A stretch of 64,000 nucleotides of DNA from Microbacteriaceae bacterium. GTDB lineage: Bacteria; Actinomycetota; Actinomycetes; Actinomycetales; Microbacteriaceae. The notes beneath the pieces are model-generated. The model saw only the letters and a list, made by a program, of their open reading frames with translations. It searched no databases and was not told where the DNA came from. Both the position numbers and the translations under genes were made by a program. Of the stretch, positions 55,346-64,000 are shown one piece after another. The stretch lies in NCBI GenBank assembly GCA_027487865.1, contig JAIYCT010000007.1:62001-126000 (forward strand), written 5' to 3'. How positions within the stretch are numbered: position 1 is the first letter of the stretch; each line of letters starts with the position of its first letter.

Positions 55346-56326
55346 TTAGTTTTCATCCAATAAATCTGTAATCGCGCTCTCAGTATCTGGAATTCCCAAA
55401 TCCTGAGCCTTCCTATCGGCGGTAGCCAATAGGCGACGAATCCTGCCGGCAATCGCATCTTTGGTCATCGGCGGGTCTGCCAAACGACCAAGTTCATCAA
55501 GCGATGCATCGCGGTGCTGCAGGCGAAGCTCCCCCGCGTATTTGAGATGCTGCGGCGCATCTGGCCCCAAGATCTCAAGGGCACGCTGAACGCGAGCGCC
55601 AGCGGCAACGGCCGCCTGCGCGCTGCGGCGAAGATTCGCATCGTCGAAGTTAGCTAGACGGTTAGCCGCTCCCCTGACCTCGCGTCGGTTTCGAAGCTCT
55701 TCCCACTTGACAACCTGGTCGGTGCATCCCATTTGCTTGAGAACTTCGGTAATGCCTTCGCCATCACGAATCACTACGCGGTAGACGTTTCTTACCTCAC
55801 GTGCCTTAGCGCTAACGCCAAGGCGTCTTGCAACGCCGACTAGCGCCATTGCCGATTCATTTCCAGGGGCGGTGATTTCAAGCGATGTGCTTCTACCCGG
55901 ATCGGTCAGTGTGCCGTGAGCCAAGAATGCTCCGCGCATAATCGCACGCGCTTCGTCCATGGTCGAGCTCACCAAAGTAGCTGGCAGTCCGCGGACAGGT
56001 CGGCCTCGGTTATCAATCAGGCCGGTTTGGCGAGCCAAAAGCTCACCGTCTTTCAGGACGCGAATCTGGTAACCGCTGTGCTTGCGCAACCCTCCAGCCG
56101 AAACCACCGAGAGCTCGGAGTGAATGCCATAGAGTTCCAAGATTGCTCTGGACATGCGTCGAGCCAGCGCCGCACTGTCTAGCTCCACCTCGATCGCTAT
56201 GCGACCAGAGATCAGGTGCAGACCACCGCAGAATCGCAAAATGGTAGCCAGCTCAGACGCTCGCTCGAGACCCTTACCAAGCGGAGTGCGGGCAAGCTCT
56301 TCTTTGATCTCTTGCGTTAGTGCCAT
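55346..56326 (-). CDS. whiA: Sporulation/cell division regulator WhiA
   Basis: DNA-binding protein conserved in gram-positives; it controls division or differentiation genes, and in non-sporulating species its role is less clear. The 326 residues have the LAGLIDADG-like homing-endonuclease fold part ([37 protein letters not shown]) and a C-terminal helix-turn-helix ([20 protein letters not shown]). It lies 3 bases after rapZ; the gene yvcK, usually between them, is absent. Confidence 0.95.
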   Translation of the reverse strand: MALTQEIKEELARTPLGKGLERASELATILRFCGGLHLISGRIAIEVELDSAALARRMSRAILELYGIHSELSVVSAGGLRKHSGYQIRVLKDGELLARQTGLIDNRGRPVRGLPATLVSSTMDEARAIMRGAFLAHGTLTDPGRSTSLEITAPGNESAMALVGVARRLGVSAKAREVRNVYRVVIRDGEGITEVLKQMGCTDQVVKWEELRNRREVRGAANRLANFDDANLRRSAQAAVAAGARVQRALEILGPDAPQHLKYAGELRLQHRDASLDELGRLADPPMTKDAIAGRIRRLLATADRKAQDLGIPDTESAITDLLDEN

Positions 56327-56329
56327 TTC

Positions 56330-57202
56330 TTACTCTCTACCCAAATCTCGGTGCTTGACCGAGATTCTTACATCAGCCTCATCCGCAAGGATTTCGGCAA
56401 TTCGGTTTGCAATTGCTACTGAGCGGTGCTTGCCGCCGGTGCAGCCAATTGCGATGGTTGCAAAGCGCTTGTTCTCGGTTCTGTAGCCGGCCAAGGTGGT
56501 TCTAAGCACAGCCGCATAGTTGGTTATGAAATCCTGGACACCAGGCTGTGCCAAAACGTATTCGGACACCGGCGCATCGTTTCCGCTCATGGCGCGAAGC
56601 TCGTCTTGCCAGTGCGGGTTTGGAATGAATCTAGCATCCGCGACCAAATCAGCATCGGTTGGAATGCCGTATTTGAACCCAAAGCTCATCACATTGATCT
56701 TTAGGCCTCTCGCGTTGGTAGCAAAGGCTTCGGCTACGCGGTTTGTCAGCTGGTGAACATTCAATTCAGTCGTGTCAAAAACAATGTCAGCCATCTCGCG
56801 AAGTGCCAGTAGCTCCTGGCGCTCGGCGGCAATGCCGTCGACGATGGTTCCCTCGCCCTGGAGCGGGTGGGGTCTGCGGACCGCTTCAAAGCGCTTGACG
56901 AGTGCGCCATCCTGCGCCTCGAGGAAAAGCAAATGAACATTGACATCCCTCGTGCGCAGCTGTTCGATGTTGCCGATTAGCTCATTAAAGAACTCTCCTC
57001 CGCGAACATCGATGATTACCGCAATGCGCGGAAGATTAGCTTTGCTGAGAGAGAAGAGGTCGGAAATCGGACCTAGCAACTGCGGTGGAAGGTTGTCGAT
57101 GACATACCAACCCTGATCCTCCAAAGCGTTGCCTACGGTGGATCGACCTGCGCCCGACATGCCGGTTACGATTAGCAGCTCCGGCTTGCGTGTCGTCTCC
57201 AT
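56330..57202 (-). CDS. rapZ: RapZ/YvcJ-family nucleotide-binding protein
   Basis: P-loop protein; in E. coli it acts as an RNase adapter, while its actinobacterial role is not defined. The 290 residues have Walker A VTGMSGAGRSTVGNALEDQ near residue 14 and the C-terminal RapZ motif IAIGCTGGKHRSVAIANRIA, with FKYGIPTDADLVADARFIPN between. The ATG has AAGGGG nearby. It lies 63 bases downstream of uvrC and 3 bases before whiA. Confidence 0.95.
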   Translation of the reverse strand: METTRKPELLIVTGMSGAGRSTVGNALEDQGWYVIDNLPPQLLGPISDLFSLSKANLPRIAVIIDVRGGEFFNELIGNIEQLRTRDVNVHLLFLEAQDGALVKRFEAVRRPHPLQGEGTIVDGIAAERQELLALREMADIVFDTTELNVHQLTNRVAEAFATNARGLKINVMSFGFKYGIPTDADLVADARFIPNPHWQDELRAMSGNDAPVSEYVLAQPGVQDFITNYAAVLRTTLAGYRTENKRFATIAIGCTGGKHRSVAIANRIAEILADEADVRISVKHRDLGRE

Positions 57203-57265
57203 GTCACCCCTTGTTTTATGCGCTACCCAAGGTTAGTGCTTCGGCGTGTCGCGCAAGATAACAAT

Positions 57266-59113
57266 TCAAGAATCGCTGAGTGCTTTTAGGACAATTTCTG
57301 CAATTTTTGGACCAAATCCCGGTAGCTGAGAGATCTCCTCAGCGCTAGCTGATTTGATTCGCTTCAGTGATCCAAATTTACGAAGCAGCAATCTTGCTCG
57401 TCGCTCCCCCAGCCCATCGATCTCGAGCAGTTGGCTGGAGATTGATTTCGACCTGGATGCTCGTTGCGCTGTGATTGCAAAGCGGTGAGCCTCATCACGG
57501 ATTCGCTGCAGCAAAAAAAGCTCTTCGCTGGTTCTGGGGAGAATCAGCGGGAAGTCGTCCCCGTCTGTGTAGATCTCCTCGAGGCGCTTTGCCAAGGTTG
57601 CGATGGTAATACCCTCGACACCTGAGTCCTGAATCGCCCTAATGGCAGCATTTCGCTGTGGAAGCCCGCCGTCGATAAGCATCAGGGATGGTCGGTAGCT
57701 GAACTTTTCCCCCTGATCGTCCTGGGCAAGATACTTCAACCTGCGCATCAAGACCTGGTAAATCGATTCGGTATCGTCTGCGGTTTCCAGGTTAAAGCGA
57801 CGGTACTGGTCTTTTTTCGGAAGGCCATCCTCGAAAACAACCATGGAGCCCACGGTGCCCGTGCCGCCAAGGTGAGAGATGTCGTAGCACTCGATGCGTA
57901 GCGGAGCATTTTTCATCCTGAGGCTGCGTTGGATTCCGGAGAGTGCGTCTGCTCTGGCTGTGAAGTCGGCTGAGCGCTTGAGCTTGTAGCTCTTTAGGGC
58001 GTGAGAGGCATTGGTGCCAGCTGTCTCAAGAAGCCTTGCCTTATCTCCCCTGGTCGGGTTTAGCACCTCGACCTTTGAACCGCGAAGTTCGCCGAGCCAC
58101 TGCTCCAACTCTTTAGCGTCATTTGGTTTGGTGCTGACCAATAGCTGTTTTGGAACTTCCAGGTGCTGACTGGACGTCGATGGTGTGTAGAGCTCTTGAA
58201 TCACGTACTCCATTAGCTCGGAGTTACTCCGGTCTAGCTCAAGGTCGACCACCATGGAGCGATTACCGCGGATGCGACCGCCACGAATAAAGAAAACCGA
58301 AACCGCAGCACTCAGTTCGTCCCTAGCGATGCTTATTAGATCCGCATCGGTTCTGTCGTCAAAGACCAAAGTGCTTTTCTCGAGAACCTTTTCTAGGGCG
58401 AAGACATCGTCTCTAAGCTGTGCCGCAAGCTCATAGTTTTGATCTTCGGAGGCCTTTTTCATGCGCGAGCTGAGCTCTTTTATGTAGCTCTCATCCCCAC
58501 TCGCTAAAAAGTCTCCGAGTCTTTTGGCAAGCGCCTTGTGATCGGGTTGACTAATGCGGTCAACACAGGGTGCTGAGCACTTGCCGATATCGGCGAGTAG
58601 ACACGGCCGATTCTGCTGCTTGGCTCGCTGGAAGATTCCAGCGGTGCAGCTTCGAACCGGGTAAACCTTGAGCAAGGTGTCTAAAGTCTCACGAATCGCC
58701 CAAGCCTGGGTATAGGGTCCCAAAACCCTTGCACCCTTGATTTCTCGATTGCGGGTAATGAATGCCCTTGGAACCGAATCGCTAACCGTTATCGCGAGAT
58801 AGGGGTAGCTCTTGTCGTCTTTGAAGCGAACGTTGAAGGGTGGATCGAACTCCTTGATCCACATAAATTCAAGCTGCAGAGCCTCATACTCGCTTGGAAC
58901 AATGGTCCACTTCACGTCCCTGGCAGCAAGCAACATGCGCTGGGTGCGTTCGTGCAGTGATGCCAAAGGCCCGAAGTAATTACTTAGCCTTGCCCTAAGG
59001 TTCTTGGCTTTTCCGACGTAGAGAACTCGACCTGATTCATCAACAAAGCGATAGACACCTGGTTCAGTTGGTATCTCGCCGGTTGATGGCCGAAAGGCTA
59101 GGTCGTTGGCCAT
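57266..59113 (-). CDS. uvrC: Excinuclease ABC subunit C
   Basis: Makes the two incisions of nucleotide excision repair. The 615-residue protein has the GIY-YIG nuclease domain (PGVYRFVDESGRVLYVGKA), a cysteine-rich region CLLADIGKCSAPC, the UvrB-binding UVR motif near residue 215, an RNase-H-like domain with MLIDGGLPQRNAA, and a C-terminal HhH pair ending LPGFGPKIAEIV. It lies 2 bases after uvrA in one operon. Confidence 0.97.
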   Translation of the reverse strand: MANDLAFRPSTGEIPTEPGVYRFVDESGRVLYVGKAKNLRARLSNYFGPLASLHERTQRMLLAARDVKWTIVPSEYEALQLEFMWIKEFDPPFNVRFKDDKSYPYLAITVSDSVPRAFITRNREIKGARVLGPYTQAWAIRETLDTLLKVYPVRSCTAGIFQRAKQQNRPCLLADIGKCSAPCVDRISQPDHKALAKRLGDFLASGDESYIKELSSRMKKASEDQNYELAAQLRDDVFALEKVLEKSTLVFDDRTDADLISIARDELSAAVSVFFIRGGRIRGNRSMVVDLELDRSNSELMEYVIQELYTPSTSSQHLEVPKQLLVSTKPNDAKELEQWLGELRGSKVEVLNPTRGDKARLLETAGTNASHALKSYKLKRSADFTARADALSGIQRSLRMKNAPLRIECYDISHLGGTGTVGSMVVFEDGLPKKDQYRRFNLETADDTESIYQVLMRRLKYLAQDDQGEKFSYRPSLMLIDGGLPQRNAAIRAIQDSGVEGITIATLAKRLEEIYTDGDDFPLILPRTSEELFLLQRIRDEAHRFAITAQRASRSKSISSQLLEIDGLGERRARLLLRKFGSLKRIKSASAEEISQLPGFGPKIAEIVLKALSDS

Positions 59114-59115
59114 TT

Positions 59116-61965
59116 TTAGCCCAGGATCTCCGCCAGGTACTTTCCGGTGTGACTCTTTTTGACCTTGGCTACAGCCTCTGGAGTCCCCTCAGCAATAACC
59201 AAACCTCCACCTGAGCCACCCTCGGGACCTAGGTCTATTACCCAGTCCGAGCATCTAATCACATCGAGGTTGTGCTCAATGACGATTACGGTGTTGCCCT
59301 TCTCGACTAGACCAGAAAGCACAATCAGGAGCTTCCGGACGTCCTCGAAGTGCAGGCCGGTGGTTGGCTCATCGAGCACGTAAATGGTTTTACCGGTCGA
59401 TCTGCGCTGGAGTTCAGTTGCCAACTTCACACGCTGAGCCTCACCACCGGAAAGCGTGGTTGCGCTTTGTCCCAGGGTCACATAACCCAGACCGACATCC
59501 ACCAGGGTATTTAGATACCTGGCTATGGAGTTGATTGGTGCGAAGAACTCAGCAGCCTCACTGATTGGCATATTCAACACATCGCCGATCGACTTCCCCT
59601 TGTACTTCACCTGCAGGGTCTCGCGGTTGTAGCGCGCACCCTTGCAGTCCTCACACATCACATAAACATCCGGTAGGAAGTTCATCTCGATACGAATGGT
59701 TCCATCGCCCGCACAGGTCTCACAGCGACCACCCTTGACGTTGAAGGAGAAGCGTCCCTGCAGGTAACCGCGAACCTTTGACTCCTGGGTATCTGCGAAT
59801 AGCTTGCGAACGTGGTCGAAAACACCGGTGTAGGTTGCAGGGTTTGATCTAGGGGTGCGGCCAATCGGAGCCTGATCAACGTGAACCACTTTGTCTAGCT
59901 GCTCAAGGCCTTCAATGCGGGTGTGCTTTCCAGCGACGCCCTTGGCTCCATTTAGCTTGTTGGCAAGCACTTCGTAGAGCACGTCATTTACAAGTGACGA
60001 CTTACCAGAACCGGATACGCCGGTAATTGCGGTCATTACTCCCAGCGGGAACTCAACATCAACATTTTGAAGATTGTTCTCGCGAGCACCAACCACCTTG
60101 ATCTTGCGAGCCGGGTCAATTGGTCTGCGTTTCTTTGGAGTCTCAATCTTGATTCGACCTGCTAGGTAGTCACCGGTGATCGACTTCTTGTTCTCCAAGA
60201 GCGCCTTGTAGCTTCCAGAGTGAACAACTTCTCCGCCATGCAAGCCCGCACCGGGGCCGATGTCCACTAGCCAGTCTGCGGTTCGGATGGTGTCCTCATC
60301 GTGCTCAACCACGATCAAGGTGTTACCTAAGTTCTTTAGCTTCACCAGGGTTTCAATTAGGCGCAGGTTGTCTCTTTGGTGCAGGCCAATAGATGGCTCA
60401 TCCAGCACGTAAAGCACGCCGGTTAGGCCAGCACCAATTTGTGTGGCCAAGCGAATTCGCTGAGCCTCTCCTCCCGAAAGTGAGCCGGCAGCTCGCTCGA
60501 GAGACAGGTAATCCAATCCAACTGCTAATAGGAAATCGAGTCTGGCTCTAATCTCCCTGAGAACCTGAGCCGCAATAGTTGCCTCACGGTCGGTTAGTTC
60601 AATGGTTTCGAAGAAGCCGTGAGCATTTCTCAGGCTCATGGCAGCAACATCGTGAATCGACTTTTCATGGACCTTCACGGCCAATACCTCAGGGCGAAGT
60701 CGCGAACCATCACACTCGGGGCATGGAATCTCTCTCAGGAACTCGGACCACTTGCCGCGTGCCCAGTCGGAGTCGGCTTCCAGGTAGCGTCTTTCAACGT
60801 AAGGAAGCACTCCCTCGAAACCCGAGGTGTAGCGCATTTCACGACCGTACTTTGAGCGCCATTTCACCTGGACCTCAAAGTCATTGCCATTCAAGATTGC
60901 TTCCTGCACCTCTTCGGCAAGCTCCTGCCAAGGCGTGTCAAGGGAGAAATCAAGATCTTGAGTCAAGCCATCCAAAAGCCTTGTGAAGTAGCTGTAGAGG
61001 CCTTTTCCTTGGGTTGACCAAGGCAGCAAGACACCCTCGTTAATGCTGGCACCCTCATCGCCAATCACAAGCTGCGAGTCAACCGCCATCTTGACACCAA
61101 GACCCGAACAAGCCGGGCAGGATCCAAATGGGGCGTTGAAGCTAAAGGTTCGAGGTTCGATCTCCGAAAGTGCGATGTCGTGCTCGTTTGGACATGAAAG
61201 TCGCTCTGAGAAGGTGCGCTGCTTTCCGTCGTCGACAAAGTCCACGATCACGCGACCGTCGGCAAGCTTGAGCGCAGTCTCAACCGAGTCCGTAAGACGC
61301 GAAATCACATCGGACTTGATTGCCAGTCGGTCTACCACAACTGCGATATCGTGCTTGAAGCTCTTCTTGAGAGGCTTAGCCTCTGATAGCACAACGGTCT
61401 CGCCATCCACCACGGCTCTTGCGTAACCCTGCGACTGCAATGAAGCGAAAAGGTCTTGGAACTCGCCCTTTTTCTGCTGGACGATCGGTGCTAGCAGCTG
61501 GAACCTGGTTCCTTCTGCAAGGGTAAGTAGCTGGTCCACAATCGCCTGTGGGGTTTGCTTTGAAATCACCTCGCCGCAGATGTGGCAGTGTGGGACTCCG
61601 ATACGAGCCCAGAGCAATCTCAAGTAGTCATGAATCTCTGTGATGGTTCCAACAGTTGAGCGCGGGTTTCTGTTGGTTGATTTCTGGTCGATAGAAACTG
61701 CAGGACTCAGTCCCTCAATGAAATCAACATCTGGGCGGTCAACCTGTCCTAGAAACTGCCTGGCGTAAGCACTGAGTGACTCAACATAGCGTCGTTGACC
61801 CTCGGCAAAGATGGTGTCGAAGGCCAGTGAGGACTTACCCGAACCGGATAGTCCGGTGAAAACAATCAGCGCATCTCTTGGAATCTCTAGGTTGAGGTTT
61901 TTGAGGTTGTGGACGCGTGCGCCCTTGATGGACAGCTTTGCGCCGGATGGGGTTTGAATACTCAC
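59116..61965 (-). CDS. uvrA: Excinuclease ABC subunit A
   Basis: Damage-sensing ATPase of nucleotide excision repair. The 949 residues have two ABC modules: Walker [20 protein letters not shown] near residue 38 and [18 protein letters not shown] near 650; signatures LSGGEAQRI and [12 protein letters not shown]; and zinc-cysteine clusters CHICG, CPACSG, CPECDG and CETCAGDG...CEDCKGAR. The start is GTG at 61965. It lies 9 bases after uvrB. Confidence 0.98.
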   Translation of the reverse strand: MSIQTPSGAKLSIKGARVHNLKNLNLEIPRDALIVFTGLSGSGKSSLAFDTIFAEGQRRYVESLSAYARQFLGQVDRPDVDFIEGLSPAVSIDQKSTNRNPRSTVGTITEIHDYLRLLWARIGVPHCHICGEVISKQTPQAIVDQLLTLAEGTRFQLLAPIVQQKKGEFQDLFASLQSQGYARAVVDGETVVLSEAKPLKKSFKHDIAVVVDRLAIKSDVISRLTDSVETALKLADGRVIVDFVDDGKQRTFSERLSCPNEHDIALSEIEPRTFSFNAPFGSCPACSGLGVKMAVDSQLVIGDEGASINEGVLLPWSTQGKGLYSYFTRLLDGLTQDLDFSLDTPWQELAEEVQEAILNGNDFEVQVKWRSKYGREMRYTSGFEGVLPYVERRYLEADSDWARGKWSEFLREIPCPECDGSRLRPEVLAVKVHEKSIHDVAAMSLRNAHGFFETIELTDREATIAAQVLREIRARLDFLLAVGLDYLSLERAAGSLSGGEAQRIRLATQIGAGLTGVLYVLDEPSIGLHQRDNLRLIETLVKLKNLGNTLIVVEHDEDTIRTADWLVDIGPGAGLHGGEVVHSGSYKALLENKKSITGDYLAGRIKIETPKKRRPIDPARKIKVVGARENNLQNVDVEFPLGVMTAITGVSGSGKSSLVNDVLYEVLANKLNGAKGVAGKHTRIEGLEQLDKVVHVDQAPIGRTPRSNPATYTGVFDHVRKLFADTQESKVRGYLQGRFSFNVKGGRCETCAGDGTIRIEMNFLPDVYVMCEDCKGARYNRETLQVKYKGKSIGDVLNMPISEAAEFFAPINSIARYLNTLVDVGLGYVTLGQSATTLSGGEAQRVKLATELQRRSTGKTIYVLDEPTTGLHFEDVRKLLIVLSGLVEKGNTVIVIEHNLDVIRCSDWVIDLGPEGGSGGGLVIAEGTPEAVAKVKKSHTGKYLAEILG

Positions 61966-61974
61966 CCTAGAAGT

Positions 61975-64000
61975 TTAGGCGTGTCCAGCTGACTCGATTT
62001 GCCTAAGCTCTCGCTTCAACTCGGAAATTTCATCACGGATTCTGGCAGCAAGTTCAAACTGCAACTCTGCTGCTGCACCCTTCATCTGAGCATCGAGATC
62101 CAAAATGGTGGAAAGCAGGGCATCCTTGCCGGCAGAACCGATGTTCGGGCGGCCTCGCATCGGAACACTGGATTTGCGCTTTGGCTCTTTCTTGAGTTCC
62201 TCTATCAGCTGGGCGGTGTCAACTTCTTCGCGCATTAGTTGATCGGTGATATCTGCGATTTTCTTGCGCAATGGGGTTGGGTCAATGCCGTTGGCGAGGT
62301 TGTAGGCAACCTGCTTCTCTCGCCTGCGGTTGGTCTCATCGATTGCCTTGGCCATCGAATCTGTAACTCGATCGGCATACATGTGGACTTCACCGTTGAT
62401 GTTTCGAGCGGCTCGACCGATGGTCTGGATGAGCGAGGTGGAAGATCTGAGGAAGCCTTCTTTATCGGCATCCAAGATTGCGACCAGCGACACCTCTGGA
62501 AGGTCCAGACCCTCTCGCAACAGGTTAATTCCGACCAGGACATCGAAGATGCCCTGTCTGAGTTCGCGGAGTAGTTCAACTCTTCGAAGGGTGTCAACGT
62601 CTGAGTGCAGGTAACGGACCTTGATGCCCATCTCGGTGAAGTAGTCGGTTACCTCTTCCGCTAGACGCTTGGTGAGGGTTGTCACCAGGACACGTTCGCC
62701 TCTCTCGGTGCGGAGTTTGATCTCCTCGAGAAGGTCGTCAATCTGCCCCTTGGAAGGCTTCACGACAATCTGCGGATCGACTAGACCGGTTGGGCGGATA
62801 ATCTGTTCCACTACCCCGTCAGCCTTGGCAAGCTCATACTTTCCAGGCGTAGCAGATAGATAAAGTGTCTGACCGGTTCGCTCCAGAAACTCCTCAAACC
62901 TCAGCGGTCTGTTATCCAGCGCCGAAGGTAGGCGGAAGCCGTGCTCAACCAGGGTGCGCTTTCTGGAGGCGTCTCCGGATGACATTGCGCCAATCTGTGG
63001 GACTGTGACGTGTGACTCGTCAATAACGGTCAAAAAGTCCTCTGGGAAGTAATCCAGTAGACAAGCTGGTGGTTCGCCCGGTTCACGCTGGTCGATCTGT
63101 CTGGAGTAGTTCTCAATGCCGGAGCAGAAACCAAGTTCCCGAATCATCTCCAGGTCAAAAGTGGTGCGCATTTTGATGCGCTGAGCCTCTAGCAGCTTGC
63201 CTTGTTGCTCGAACTCGCGATAACGGCCTTCTAGCTCTTCCTCGATAGCCTCCATGGCCTGGGCCATGCGCTCGACAGGAGCGACGTAATAGGAAGCCGG
63301 GTAGATTGCCACCGACTGACGCTCCATTAAGATCTCACCGGTCAAAGGATGGATTCGGTAGATCTTTTCGATCTCGTCGCCGAAGAACTCGATGCGGGTG
63401 GCTTCCTCATCGTAAACAGCGATGATCTCAACGGTGTCACCTTTGACGCGGAAGTTTCCACGAACAAATTCGATGTCATTTCTTTGGTACTGAATCTGAA
63501 CCAGGCCACGAATCAGTTCATCGCGATCAATGTGCTGCCCAACCCGCAGTGGTAGCGACTGCGCCAAGTATTCTTTCGGAGCACCAAGACCGTAGATGCA
63601 GGAAACCGTAGAAACCACAATTACATCTCGTCTGGAGAGAAGCGACATGGTGGCTGAGTAGCGAAGACGCTCGACCTCCTCGTTGATGGTCGAGTCCTTC
63701 TCAATGAATGTGTCAGTCTGAGGGACATAAGCTTCTGGCTGGTAGTAGTCGTAATAGCTGACGAAGTACTCAACTGCGTTATCCGGGAACATCATGCGTA
63801 ATTCGCTAGCCAGCTGTGCCGCTAGAGTCTTGTTGTGAGCAATTACCAGCGTTGGACGCTGTAACTTCTCAATTACCCATGCGGTGGTGGCCGACTTTCC
63901 AGTACCAGTTGCACCTAACAGGACAACGTCGCGCTCCCCCGCAGTAATTCTCTCGGTTATCTCCTTGATAGCTTGTGGTTGATCACCGGAGGGCTCATAA
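61975..64000 (-). CDS. uvrB: Excinuclease ABC subunit B (partial, 5' end outside window)
   Basis: Helicase-like subunit that verifies damage and guides UvrC. The frame is open to base 64000, so the ATG at 63795 is internal. Walker A reads [16 protein letters not shown] near the window edge, followed by [33 protein letters not shown] (beta-hairpin), [16 protein letters not shown] and [19 protein letters not shown] follow, with the UVR domain near the C-terminus. The order uvrB-uvrA-uvrC is conserved. Confidence 0.97.
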   Translation of the reverse strand, partial: YEPSGDQPQAIKEITERITAGERDVVLLGATGTGKSATTAWVIEKLQRPTLVIAHNKTLAAQLASELRMMFPDNAVEYFVSYYDYYQPEAYVPQTDTFIEKDSTINEEVERLRYSATMSLLSRRDVIVVSTVSCIYGLGAPKEYLAQSLPLRVGQHIDRDELIRGLVQIQYQRNDIEFVRGNFRVKGDTVEIIAVYDEEATRIEFFGDEIEKIYRIHPLTGEILMERQSVAIYPASYYVAPVERMAQAMEAIEEELEGRYREFEQQGKLLEAQRIKMRTTFDLEMIRELGFCSGIENYSRQIDQREPGEPPACLLDYFPEDFLTVIDESHVTVPQIGAMSSGDASRKRTLVEHGFRLPSALDNRPLRFEEFLERTGQTLYLSATPGKYELAKADGVVEQIIRPTGLVDPQIVVKPSKGQIDDLLEEIKLRTERGERVLVTTLTKRLAEEVTDYFTEMGIKVRYLHSDVDTLRRVELLRELRQGIFDVLVGINLLREGLDLPEVSLVAILDADKEGFLRSSTSLIQTIGRAARNINGEVHMYADRVTDSMAKAIDETNRRREKQVAYNLANGIDPTPLRKKIADITDQLMREEVDTAQLIEELKKEPKRKSSVPMRGRPNIGSAGKDALLSTILDLDAQMKGAAAELQFELAARIRDEISELKRELRQIESAGHA

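Noticed and set aside
60579-60986. 135-residue plus-strand ORF over uvrA
   Set aside because: Antisense to conserved uvrA sequence and of low complexity; no start signals.

Overview
This window looks like chromosomal core of a small, streamlined actinobacterium of the family Microbacteriaceae, most like the freshwater Luna lineage (Rhodoluna/Aquiluna type). The evidence is a bc1-aa3 supercomplex with a diheme QcrC, PafBC, RbpA, HelY, WhiA, OpcA, an InhA-type enoyl reductase, a tmRNA tag ending in ALAA, moderate GC, and very tight gene packing. The species assignment is inference. I see no insertion sequence, phage, CRISPR array, toxin-antitoxin pair or compositional island.

Layout. 1-7563: respiratory genes ctaC(partial)-ctaD-ctaF on +, tmRNA (ssrA) with two terminators, then ctaE-qcrC-qcrA-qcrB on -. 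7669-11085: trpD, a NUDIX hydrolase with a YczE-like membrane protein, a glycerophosphodiesterase and rbpA. 11075-21553 (all -): HAD-trmI-FKBP lipoprotein-pafB-pafC-small membrane protein-tatA-tatC-helY-lnt-ppm1. This is the usual actinobacterial neighbourhood of the Pup-proteasome genes, but arc/mpa, dop, pup, prcBA and pafA are absent. 21613-27838: PAC2 protein, uppP, tRNA-Leu(GAG), a sirtuin, a histidine phosphatase, a GT4 glycosyltransferase, an alpha/beta hydrolase and a DEDDh exonuclease. 27835-32048: zinc-free ribosomal protein L31, an orphan ABC ATPase, divergent glgA(glgM)/glgC, serB. 32045-35508: fabG-fabI, DUF3099, a small Cys/His protein, SURF1, bioY. 35556-39551: sufB-sufD-Rieske-sufC-sufT, lacking sufS and sufU. 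39695-43036: ctaA-phr and ctaB. 43157-51020: tkt-tal-pgi-zwf-opcA-pgl. 51004-57202: gap-pgk-tpiA-secG-second rbpA, sodA, and rapZ-whiA without yvcK. 57266-64000: uvrB(partial)-uvrA-uvrC.

How it fits together. The first block plus ctaA, ctaB and SURF1 supplies nearly the whole cytochrome c oxidase and its heme A pathway. The tkt-pgl and gap-tpiA blocks cover the pentose phosphate pathway and lower glycolysis. The uvr genes and photolyase indicate DNA repair suited to sunlight exposure, and PafBC may regulate damage responses.

No undescribed multi-gene system is evident. The less ordinary signals are regulatory or are gaps in conserved clusters: a PafBC-type promoter motif before ssrA, a DtxR/IdeR-like box between sufB and ctaA, a 15-bp palindrome abutting the -10 of a leaderless sirtuin gene, a recurring TANNNT-N6-start leaderless architecture, near-universal overlap of convergent gene ends, and two divergent RbpA paralogues. 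Where the ORF-track start was clearly too long (helY, tatA, serB, fabG, fabI, sufB, tal, sodA, the ABC ATPase and others) I moved it and give the reason.
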